DNA from: Flavobacteriales bacterium
Lineage (GTDB): Bacteria; Bacteroidota; Bacteroidia; Flavobacteriales_E; Vicingaceae
DNA: 64,000 nt
Reading direction: 5' to 3'
Assembly (NCBI GenBank): GCA_905339165.1
Contig: CAJPFH010000012.1
Location: 123,549 to 187,548 of the forward strand
Shown here piece by piece: positions 16,884 through 25,300 of the stretch (position 1 is the stretch's first letter; each line of letters opens with the position of its first letter). The position numbers and the translations under genes are program-made. Under the pieces are notes generated by a model, which was given only the letters and a program-made list of their open reading frames with translations, had not been told where the DNA came from and searched no databases.

Positions 16884-17792
16884 ATGATTCAATATAACCC
16901 TCGTACTTGGTTCAGACATATTTTTTTATTTCACAAAAGCGATACCCTTCGCATACTATGGCCCGAAATCATCATTATCGGGTTTTATACGTGGGGGCTT
17001 ACCTATTTAGCCTTGCACTTTTTCAGTCCGCCTACTATTGCCTACTTTAAAAATGCTGTTTCTATTCACTCTTTACTTGGGTTTGTTATTGGTTTATTAT
17101 TGGTTTTTAGAACCAACACAGCATACGAACGCTGGTGGGAAGGAAGAAAACTTTGGGGACAATTAGTAAACAGCAGTCGGAATTTAGCCCTTAAATTTGA
17201 TGCTCTTTTGCCTTTAAAATCGTCTCACCGAAAAAAAATTTTACTGCTCATTACCACTTATCCGTTCGTACTAAAAGAACACTTAAGAGATAAAAACACT
17301 TCGGCTGAAAGGTTATCACTTTCAGGCTCCGAAAAAGATTTTTACAATTCCTGCCAACACAAACCCAATGCGGTTGCCGATATCTTTTACAAAGAAGTAA
17401 AACAACTTTACACCGAAAAAATAATATCGGGCGAAGAGTTTTTAATTTTAGACAAGCAATTGGAATCGCTTACCGACATTACCGGAGCATGCGAAAGGAT
17501 TAAAAATACACCTATTCCATTTTCGTACAACTTATTTATTAAAAAGTTTATTTTCTTTTACGTAATAACTCTCCCTATAGGTCTTATTCCCGACTTTCAT
17601 TACTGGAACATTCCCATTTCTATTTTTGTTTTTTATGTGTTGGTTAGTTTAGAATTATTAGCCGAAGAAATAGAAGACCCCTTTGGAAACGACAATAATG
17701 ACCTGCCTACCGATGAGCTTGTCGGCAAGATACATAAAAATACTATTGAGATTTTTTCAGAAAAAATGGGAGAAAAAATTACCCCGCTTTAG
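16884..17792 (+). CDS. Bestrophin-family chloride channel
   Basis: 302 residues with the bestrophin (UPF0187) hallmark FRTNTAYERWWEGRKLWGQLVNSSRNLA at about residues 75-102. Membrane helices lie near 22-45, 55-75 and 215-255, and the C-terminal LELLAEEIEDPFGNDNNDLPTDEL matches the family's conserved acidic block. Bacterial bestrophins form pentameric ion channels in the inner membrane. The gene follows gldD by 4 bases, so it probably shares its transcript. Its end overlaps that of convergent ctaA by 14 bases. Confidence 0.9.
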   Translation: MIQYNPRTWFRHIFLFHKSDTLRILWPEIIIIGFYTWGLTYLALHFFSPPTIAYFKNAVSIHSLLGFVIGLLLVFRTNTAYERWWEGRKLWGQLVNSSRNLALKFDALLPLKSSHRKKILLLITTYPFVLKEHLRDKNTSAERLSLSGSEKDFYNSCQHKPNAVADIFYKEVKQLYTEKIISGEEFLILDKQLESLTDITGACERIKNTPIPFSYNLFIKKFIFFYVITLPIGLIPDFHYWNIPISIFVFYVLVSLELLAEEIEDPFGNDNNDLPTDELVGKIHKNTIEIFSEKMGEKITPL

Positions 17793-18798
17793 AGCAAAAA
17801 CGATTTAAGCAATAAACATTGGCGGCTAATAATACAAAGGCTCCTAACTGATGTAAAACACCTAAACTTATTGGCACAGCATACAAAAGAGTAAATACCC
17901 CCAATAAAAACTGGATTACAACAAGTATCACTAATGCGATTATTCCTCTTCTCTGAGCAACTGAAGTGTTTAATCGTTTTGCAGCATACCAAATATAAAT
18001 AATTAGCCCAAACACAATATAGGCTAAATACCTATGGATAAATTGTATGCCTGCTATTCCCTCTGTAAAATTCAAATACAATGGGCTTAATGCAGTTACT
18101 GCTTCAGGCACCCATTGATTACCCATTTTTGGCCAGGTATTAAAAACCATTCCTCCATCGGTACCTGCCACAAAGGCTCCGTACATTATTTGAAGCATAA
18201 GCAAGGGGAATAAAACCCACAACAAACGATTTATTTTAAAAAAGAAAGGCTCCGGATAACCCGAAAACCTCACGCTTAAAGCAATCCAAAACGTATAAGA
18301 GAAAGTTAAAAATGCGGCTATTAAATGCAAAGCCAGCCGGTAATGACTTACATCGGGGTCGTTTACTAGTCCGCTTTTTACCATATACCAACCAATAAAA
18401 CCCTGTGCAGCACCCATCAGTAACAATATAAAAAGTTGAAAAAACAGTTTCCTCGATAACTTTCTAGTAATCCAAAAAAACAGAAAGGGAATAATAAATA
18501 ACAAGCCCATAAAACGACCTGTTAGGCGATGTATATATTCCCACCAAAAAATCGATTTAAACTCTTCAACCGAAAAATTAAAATTTACATGCTTGTACTC
18601 GGGATATTGTTTATACTGCTCAAACAAATGATTCCATTCTGCCTCGTTACCCGGAGGAACAGAACCAAACAACGACCAGTTTACCATAGACAAACCCGAA
18701 TGAGTTAATCGCGTTGCTCCCCCTAGAAATACCATCAAAAAAATAAGAAAGCAGCCCGATAGAAGCCAATAGTATATTATTTTATTACTGTTTTTCAC
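17779..18798 (-). CDS. ctaA: Heme A synthase (COX15/CtaA)
   Basis: 339 residues from the preferred GTG at 18798. The protein has eight membrane helices and the COX15 motifs GGATRLTHSGLSMV, WEYIHRLTGRFMG, SHYRLALHLIAAF, GAFVAGTDGGMVFNTWPKMG, QFIHRYLAY and LHQLGAFVLL, which carry the conserved histidines for heme. It oxidises heme O to heme A for cytochrome oxidase. A TTG at 18855 would add 19 residues, but the promoter-like TACTTTTG at 18821-18814 lies between them, and homologues usually begin just before the first helix. The rest of the oxidase genes are not in this window. Confidence 0.9.
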   Translation of the reverse strand: MKNSNKIIYYWLLSGCFLIFLMVFLGGATRLTHSGLSMVNWSLFGSVPPGNEAEWNHLFEQYKQYPEYKHVNFNFSVEEFKSIFWWEYIHRLTGRFMGLLFIIPFLFFWITRKLSRKLFFQLFILLLMGAAQGFIGWYMVKSGLVNDPDVSHYRLALHLIAAFLTFSYTFWIALSVRFSGYPEPFFFKINRLLWVLFPLLMLQIMYGAFVAGTDGGMVFNTWPKMGNQWVPEAVTALSPLYLNFTEGIAGIQFIHRYLAYIVFGLIIYIWYAAKRLNTSVAQRRGIIALVILVVIQFLLGVFTLLYAVPISLGVLHQLGAFVLLAANVYCLNRFCSKAG

Positions 18799-18813
18799 CG
18801 TTATAATTTTTGT

Positions 18814-18821
18814 CAAAAGTA
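18814..18821 (-). promoter_or_regulatory. Candidate -7 box for ctaA
   Basis: On the minus strand this is TACTTTTG, an exact TAnnTTTG match, 15 bases before the GTG start. The nearest TTG on that strand is 28 bases further upstream, beyond the usual spacing. Confidence 0.35.
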
Positions 18822-18844
18822 AACGGATAAAGTGTAAAAACACT

Positions 18845-18875
18845 TTGTACAACAAACAAATTGATTCTACGTTTG
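18845..18875 (+). promoter_or_regulatory. Bacteroidota-type promoter for the 18902 gene
   Basis: TTG (18845-18847), a 20-base spacer, TACGTTTG (18868-18875): an exact consensus match, 26 bases before the ATG at 18902. It sits within a longer in-frame reading from 18845, so translation should start at the ATG. Confidence 0.6.
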
Positions 18876-18901
18876 TTTATAAAGCCGTTAAAGCAAAAAA
18901 G

Positions 18902-19510
18902 ATGAAAAGCACACTTCTTCTGCTCTTAATCCCTTTTCTCTTAAGTGCCCAACCCGAAAAAAATGCAGGCTTGCTTGAGATGGGAATGCGGAATACTTAC
19001 AGCACGTTTAGTGCCGCAGGATATCCGGGCATGGGAATTGGCGGACAAATGCGTTTGCGAATATTGGAGCGATTAAACACGGAATGGTTTGCCGACTGGA
19101 TTACAACCGATATTGCCAAACTAGGCCGAAGAACAGATGCACACATTGGATGGTCGGTGCTTTTTTATCCCATACAAAAGAAAAAAATAGAACCCTATTT
19201 GATAGCCGGACACTGCTTCGATTATACAAAGGTTCGTATTAATAACACCGGTATCATAGATCAATCTGACCGTTTTATGAATCGCTGGAGTTCAGCTGCA
19301 CAAATGGGTATCGGCTCGCATTGGCACATTTCACAGGTATTTAATTTTTCTTTATCCTCTCAGTACATGGTTCATTTAGGAAGCGATGTACATACCCATA
19401 TTCACGATAACAGACTGCACATTGAAGAACATAAAGAAGAAGGATTCTCGCTGGAAGGGCATTTGCTTTTTACTCTTTCTCTAAATATAAAACTTGCTAA
19501 CTTATGGTAA
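18902..19510 (+). CDS. Small outer-membrane beta-barrel-like protein
   Basis: 202 residues. The signal peptide MKSTLLLLLIPFLLSAQPEK is followed by alternating amphipathic beta-strand patterns (for example GMGIGGQMRLRILERLNTEWFADWI, PYLIAGHCFDYTKV, FSLSSQYMVHLGSDVHTHI), and the protein ends in LANLW with a terminal aromatic residue typical of barrels. The HDNRLHIEEHKEE stretch is rich in His and acidic residues, possibly metal-binding. I do not recognise a named family. The following gene overlaps its end by 7 bases and encodes a similar small barrel, so the two probably act together. Confidence 0.7.
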   Translation: MKSTLLLLLIPFLLSAQPEKNAGLLEMGMRNTYSTFSAAGYPGMGIGGQMRLRILERLNTEWFADWITTDIAKLGRRTDAHIGWSVLFYPIQKKKIEPYLIAGHCFDYTKVRINNTGIIDQSDRFMNRWSSAAQMGIGSHWHISQVFNFSLSSQYMVHLGSDVHTHIHDNRLHIEEHKEEGFSLEGHLLFTLSLNIKLANLW

Positions 19511-20094
19511 AGTCAAAGGCTCTTTTATTATTGATTTTTTGCTTTCGTTCTTTGCCTTTTTTTGCACAAAGCGATGTGTTTATTGAAAAAGGACTATTAC
19601 GTTTTCAGGGTACTCTTTCGGCCGGCAAAATGCTTCAACAAAACGTAAAAAATGTTTTGCTGCATGGTGATATGGAATATTACACCGACCAAAAAATTTC
19701 CATTCGTTCCGATGTGTACTACTTTGTGAATTCGCCCGGCAATAACAAGCCTCTAAAGCAAAATCATTCGCTTTTTGTGGGAAGTAATTTTCATTTGTTC
19801 TCTCAAGGCTCTTTCGATGCTTACATAGGTATTCAGCCCGGAGTTGCCCTTTCTCAATCGGCCGTTCCCAAAGAATCGTCTCCCGTGTTTAGTACCTATC
19901 CGAGTACATTCAATCCTTTATTTTCCGGCATTGTTGGCTTTAATTATTATGGCCCCCAATATTTTCATCTTTTTATTCAGGCCCGCTACATTTCGGGCAA
20001 TCATCTTTCCGATGTTGCTCCAATACCTTTAGAGGAACTAAGGGTTTCTTTCGGACTTGGGTTTAATTTGAATGTATTGAATTTGAAAAACTAA
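19504..20094 (+). CDS. Second small outer-membrane beta-barrel-like protein
   Basis: 196 residues. A signal peptide ends near LPFFAQ (residue 22). The mature part consists of predicted beta strands with periodic aromatic residues (KISIRSDVYYFVN, SLFVGSNFHLFSQGSFDAYIGIQPGVAL, YFHLFIQARYISG) and ends FGLGFNLNVLNLKN. Its start overlaps the previous gene by 7 bases, suggesting translational coupling and joint function. No recognised domain. Its stop interlocks with that of convergent purS by 4 bases. Confidence 0.7.
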   Translation: MVKSKALLLLIFCFRSLPFFAQSDVFIEKGLLRFQGTLSAGKMLQQNVKNVLLHGDMEYYTDQKISIRSDVYYFVNSPGNNKPLKQNHSLFVGSNFHLFSQGSFDAYIGIQPGVALSQSAVPKESSPVFSTYPSTFNPLFSGIVGFNYYGPQYFHLFIQARYISGNHLSDVAPIPLEELRVSFGLGFNLNVLNLKN

Positions 20095-20342
20095 ATTTTC
20101 TCTAAAGAAAATTCATAAGATTCCATAATCAGGTTGGCAAGTAATTTTTTGCATGCCTCTTCCACTTTCAATTTTGCTTCTTTTTCGCTAGAAGCCTCTA
20201 TTTCCAATGTAATGTGTTTGCCTACCCGCACATTGCTCACCTCTTTCAATCCAAGATTTTGCAGACCTTGTGTAACTGCTTTTCCTTGCGGATCTAAAAG
20301 GGCTTTATGAGGCATTATATTAATAGATGCAATAAATTTCAT
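20091..20342 (-). CDS. purS: Phosphoribosylformylglycinamidine synthase subunit PurS
   Basis: 83 residues, the normal PurS length. The sequence MKFIASINIMPHKALLDPQGKAVTQGLQNLG carries the family's ..V.LKPGVLDPQG.AV..AL..LG pattern, followed by VRVGKHITLEIE and a C-terminal helix. PurS bridges the small-type PurL and PurQ in the FGAM synthase complex of purine synthesis. No purL or purQ lies nearby. The start overlaps the end of pssA (4 bases), so the two are probably co-transcribed despite unrelated pathways. Confidence 0.88.
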   Translation of the reverse strand: MKFIASINIMPHKALLDPQGKAVTQGLQNLGLKEVSNVRVGKHITLEIEASSEKEAKLKVEEACKKLLANLIMESYEFSLEKI

Positions 20343-21181
20343 GAGTGTAATTTTTTTTGTTTAGTAAGTAGATTTGAAATTACCGACAAAATAACATAGA
20401 AAATAATTATAAATGTTAGTGGCACAAAAAAATACCCATACATCCATGCAAACAAGAAATAAATGAATAAGCTACCCATTAGAAAAGTATACTTAATGCT
20501 ATTTTCTTTCCAACCAAAAGTTTTAAATTTTAAAGAAAATAAACGAATATTACTCACTAACAAAAAAGAAAGTAATATTACCAAAATCAACAACAGATAG
20601 ATGTTTCCAAAAACTTCGGTAATAAGTGTTTGAAAAGGTGTGATAAAAAGTAAGTTGGTTAAATCTTGTAAGGAAATCGTTTTTAAATCTACAAATGGAT
20701 TGATTTTAATATCGTAGATAAGAGCAAGCGGGAATGACAATACAAGCAATGCATTTGCCGGAGTAGGCAATCCAATAAAACAATCTTCCTGCCTTGTGTC
20801 GGTATTAAATTTTGCCAAGCGTATAGCTGAAAAAATAGTAACCAAAAAACCAGCACTTTCTACAGCAAGGTTAACCATACTCCTTTTCTCTATAGGTTTA
20901 AACATATCGTTTAGCGAGATGCTGATGAACATAAAAAAAATAACACCGGGCAATACTCCGAAAGATACCATATCGGCAAGCGAGTCTAACTCTTTGCCAA
21001 TAGAAGATTTTGCATTTAGTAAACGGGCAACAAATCCATCAAAAAAATCGAACAAAAGAGAAGCCGAAAACAAAATACCCACCTGCATAAACTGTCCCCG
21101 CATGGCAAAGAGAATAGCCATACAACCACAAAATAAATTTAAAACAGTAATAAAATTAGGGATATTGTTTTTTATCTTCAC
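20339..21181 (-). CDS. pssA: CDP-diacylglycerol-serine O-phosphatidyltransferase
   Basis: 280 residues, with seven or eight membrane helices. The CDP-alcohol phosphotransferase motif D-G-x2-A-R-x8-G-x3-D-x3-D is complete in FDGFVARLLNAKSSIGKELDSLAD (read here as three blocks: FDGFVAR, SSIGKELD, SLAD). The N-terminal IPNFITVLNLFCGCMAI is typical of PssA type II. It makes phosphatidylserine from CDP-diacylglycerol and serine in the inner membrane, the precursor of phosphatidylethanolamine. It is divergent from the PorV/PorQ-like gene and is followed directly by purS. Confidence 0.92.
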   Translation of the reverse strand: MKIKNNIPNFITVLNLFCGCMAILFAMRGQFMQVGILFSASLLFDFFDGFVARLLNAKSSIGKELDSLADMVSFGVLPGVIFFMFISISLNDMFKPIEKRSMVNLAVESAGFLVTIFSAIRLAKFNTDTRQEDCFIGLPTPANALLVLSFPLALIYDIKINPFVDLKTISLQDLTNLLFITPFQTLITEVFGNIYLLLILVILLSFLLVSNIRLFSLKFKTFGWKENSIKYTFLMGSLFIYFLFAWMYGYFFVPLTFIIIFYVILSVISNLLTKQKKLHS

Positions 21182-21277
21182 GCCACGAAAATATTAATTT
21201 CAAAGCAATTAATCAGAAAAAAACAAGTTTACTTCTCGCAGTTTTTTTTAAAAATGTGTAATTTTATTGCTTCGATT

Positions 21278-22384
21278 ATGAAAAAAATATTTGCTGCATT
21301 CCTTTTTATTTCTATAATCTCCTTTTCGAATAGCCTTTATTCGCAAACGGTTAGAAAGTACAGCAATGAGTTTTTAGCTATTGGAGTAGGGGCAAGAGCC
21401 TTGGGAATGAGCAACGCCCATATTGTTTCGGCTAACGATGTTACCTCAGGATATTGGAACCCTGCCGGCCTAAACGGTATTGAAAATAACGCACAAGTAA
21501 GTTTAATGCATGCCGAGTATTTTGCCGGCATTGCAAAATACGATTATGGAGCCTTTGCCAAACGTATCGATACAAGTAGTGTGTTAGGCATCTCCCTGAT
21601 CCGCTTTGGGGTTGACAATATTCCGAACACTATTGATTTAGTGGACCCTAGCGGGAATATTAATTACGATCGTATTAAATCGTTTTCTATTGCCGACTAT
21701 GCTTTTATTACATCGTATGCCCGCAAGCTGCCTATTCCGGGCTTACGCGTTGGAGGCAGTGTAAAAATTATATACCGCAATGTGGGCGAGTTTGCTCACG
21801 CCTGGGGTTTTGGCTTAGATGCGGGAGCTCAATACCATTACAAAAAATGGAATTTTGCATTAATGGCTCGTGATGTTACCTCTACCTTTAACGCATGGAC
21901 ATATACACTGAGCGATAGGGTACTAGAAGTTTTTACCGCTACAGGAAACGAAATTCCCAGCAATTCACTGGAAATTACATTGCCTCGCTTTATACTGGGC
22001 GTTTCCAAAAATTTTAAACTAAACGAAAAAATTAATCTTTTGGCCGAAACCAATACTCATCTTACCCTTGATGGCAGAAGAAACACTCTCATTAAGAGTA
22101 ATCCCTTAAGCATGGACCCTTTAGCAGGTTTAGAATTGGGCTACAGAAACATTATTTTTTTTAGAGCCGGAGTAGGAAATTTTCAGTTTGTAACAGATTT
22201 AGATAATTTTAAAAATCTTTCGTACCAGCCCAATCTTGGCTTAGGTATTAAAATAAAAAACATGGTTAGCATAGATTATGCTTTAACCGATATTGGCGAT
22301 CGCTCCGTTGCACTCTATTCCAATATTTTTTCGCTACGAATAGATTTAAACCACTTGCAAAAAAATGCAACACGTTTTGAATAA
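21278..22384 (+). CDS. PorV/PorQ-family outer-membrane protein
   Basis: 368 residues. The signal peptide MKKIFAAFLFISIISFSNSLYSQ starts at the ATG at 21278; a longer reading from 21254 adds eight residues before this and is unlikely. The mature protein opens YSNEFLAIGVGARALGMSNAHIVSANDVTSGYWNPAGL, the PorV/PorQ (UPF0164/FadL-like barrel) signature with the WNPAG motif. PorV shuttles T9SS cargo to the PorU sortase; PorQ belongs to the same complex. Its end overlaps the start of the C25 protease by 20 bases, which supports a joint role in T9SS surface attachment. Which of the two subtypes it belongs to cannot be settled by eye. Confidence 0.85.
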   Translation: MKKIFAAFLFISIISFSNSLYSQTVRKYSNEFLAIGVGARALGMSNAHIVSANDVTSGYWNPAGLNGIENNAQVSLMHAEYFAGIAKYDYGAFAKRIDTSSVLGISLIRFGVDNIPNTIDLVDPSGNINYDRIKSFSIADYAFITSYARKLPIPGLRVGGSVKIIYRNVGEFAHAWGFGLDAGAQYHYKKWNFALMARDVTSTFNAWTYTLSDRVLEVFTATGNEIPSNSLEITLPRFILGVSKNFKLNEKINLLAETNTHLTLDGRRNTLIKSNPLSMDPLAGLELGYRNIIFFRAGVGNFQFVTDLDNFKNLSYQPNLGLGIKIKNMVSIDYALTDIGDRSVALYSNIFSLRIDLNHLQKNATRFE

Positions 22385-25300
22385 AATATGGCTGCTGTTT
22401 TTACCCTTTATCGGTTTTGCACAAACCTCCAATAATTGGATTAACTATTCTCAAAAATATTTTAAAATAAAAATTACACAAGAAGGTATTTACCGCTTAG
22501 ACTCTGCCACCCTTTCTAATGCAGGAGTTCCACTCAACTCAATAGACGCAAGAAACTTACAACTTTTTGGAAGAGGAAATGAAATACCTCTTTACATAGA
22601 AGGTGAAAATGACGGAGTATTTAATGCCTCCGATTTTTTAGAATTCTACGCCATGCAAAATGATGGTTGGCTTGACCATGTGTTGTACAACGGTAGCATC
22701 AATAATCCAAACCCTTACTACAGCCTTTATACCGACACGGCCTCTTACTTTCTTACATGGAATAATTCTATTAACAACAAAAGAGTAGGGTTAGAAACGG
22801 ATGTAAATTTCAATAGCTACACACCCTCTTCCTTTTTTTGGAAAGAAAGTACCTTATGGTTCAACTATGTATATTATCCTGGAAAAATAAGTACAGGTGG
22901 TTCTACCGATGTAGATTTTATTGATACTGAAGGCTGGATGAATAATGCCTTTAACAAAGGCGATATGCAAAACTTTAATGTACCCACCCCAAATGCGTAC
23001 TCTGCGGGACCTAACGCCAAGGCAAAAATAGTAGTTACCGGACAAAGTAATTTTAACGATTTACTTTTAGACCACCACCTGCAAATACACTATGGGCCCG
23101 GACTTACTACCGCATACGACACCACTTACGAAGGATACCTTAAACTATATCTTCCTTTTTCCATTCCGGCAAACCAACTAGGCTCCTCCACATTAATAAG
23201 AGCTCAAAGTATTCCCGACTTACCCTCGCCCAATTATGTAGACAGAAGTGCAGTATCTTTTGTAAAAATTGAATATCCACACACCTCTTCTCTAAGTAAT
23301 GCTTCGGTTTACAAATTTTGGGTAGACGATGACTTACAAGGAAAAACCCGCCTCGATATTTCAAATTTTAATTCCGTTGGCAATCCCATTCTGTATGATT
23401 TAACCAACCACAAACGAATAACTGTAGTTCCGTCAGGCCCCATTTTTCAAACGCTTATTCCAAATAACACAAACCTAAAAGAATGTTTTATAACATCACC
23501 CGCTGCGGTTACAAACCTTTCTTCCCTTACTCCTGTTAATGGTAACGGATTTTTTACCGATTATGCCGCACAAAATATAGATTCGGCCTTCATCATCATT
23601 ACACACCCTTTGCTTAACAGCGAAGCCCAATCCTACGCAACCTACCGAAGCATTTCGGGGCATAACACTATCGTAGTAAACATTGAAGAATTGTACGACC
23701 AATACGCTTACGGCATTTCTAAACATCCACTTTCCATTAGCTATTTTATTAAACACATCATCAATTCATGGAATGCACCTCAAAACCTGCTTTTAATCGG
23801 AAAATCTACTAAACACAATATCTTCCGCAAAGACCCTATCGGTTATAATTTATGCTATGTGCCTTCCTTTGGTTATCCGGCTTCCGATACACGACTTGCC
23901 TCTTTTCTAAACCCCACATGGAACCCCATAGTGGCCACAGGCCGAATTAGTGCTCAAACAGGAAATGATGTAATGGTGTATTTAAATAAAGTAATAGAAC
24001 ACGAATCGAACACAACAGCCGAATGGATGAAGCAGATTTTACATTTTGCCGGTGGTACAAACCAATCCGAAGTAAACCTCTTTGAAGGCGTTTACCTAAA
24101 CAGCTACAAAACCATTTTGGAAGATACCAGCTTTGGAGGCAATGTAAAAACTTTTAAAAAATTTACTACTGCTCCCGTACAAACCAATTTAGCCGATTCT
24201 ATTAAACAGTTTATTTCTAACGGAGTTTCCATTATGACCTTTTTTGGACATGCCTCTTCATCGGGCGGATTCGACCAAAGTGTTGATAATCCTGCTAGTT
24301 GGAATAACAAGGGGAAATACCCGTTTTTACTCGGTAATTCTTGTTATGCCGGAGATATTCATAATTATCAATCGAGCGTTAGCGAGCAATTTACCCTTAT
24401 TGCCGAAAGAGGAGTAATAGGATTTATGGCTTCAGTTGACTTGGGTTTTGCTTCGCTGCTTCATGCTTATTCTAACGAATTTTTTAGACAATTGGGGCAG
24501 GTAAACTACGGAAAACATGTTGGACTTTTTATGAATAATTCGATAGAAAACTTGTACAGTTTAGGCAGTTTCAATGATTTTTATAAATCGGTGGCTCTGG
24601 AAATGACATTACACGGAGACCCCTCCATACGTATCAATCCTCACCCACAGCCCGATTACATGCTGCATGCCGATAACGTATTTTTCTCGCCCGAAGACAT
24701 TACCTCTGAAACCGACTCTTTCGAAATAAAAATTATTGTTACCAATTTAGGAAAAGCCATTAACGCCCCATTCGATATGGAAGTAAGAAGAACTTTTCCG
24801 GATATCGCTAAATCAGATACCGTTTACACTAAGATTAAAAATGCCACTCATTACAAAGACACCATTATTTTTAAAATGCCCGTAGACATTGTGAGCGGGA
24901 TAGGGTTAAACCAATTCGAAATAAAAGTAGATGCTTCCAGCAGTATTGCTGAATTAAACGAATTTAACAACGATTTACTGCTTTCTAAAACCATTCGTTC
25001 GGGCGATGTATGGCCTATCTATCCTTATCAATATGCCATAGTGCCCCAACAAGGAATAAAGCTGGTGGCCTCTACTGGATTTGCTTTTGAAAAACCACGC
25101 AACTATATTTTTGAGTTAGATACCACCGATTTGTTTAATTCGCCACTAAAACAAACGCATACCGTTTATTCGGCCGGAGGGGTATTAGAATGGAAACCCT
25201 CCCTGCTAAACAATATGCCTGACACAATGGTGTATTTTTGGAGAGTAAGTAAAGACTCTGTCGATGCCACCGGATACAACTGGAGAGAAAGTTCTTTTCA

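Noticed and set aside
20796..21197. Plus-strand open frame of 133 codons opposite pssA
   Set aside because: No family motif and fully antisense to a clear phosphatidyltransferase.
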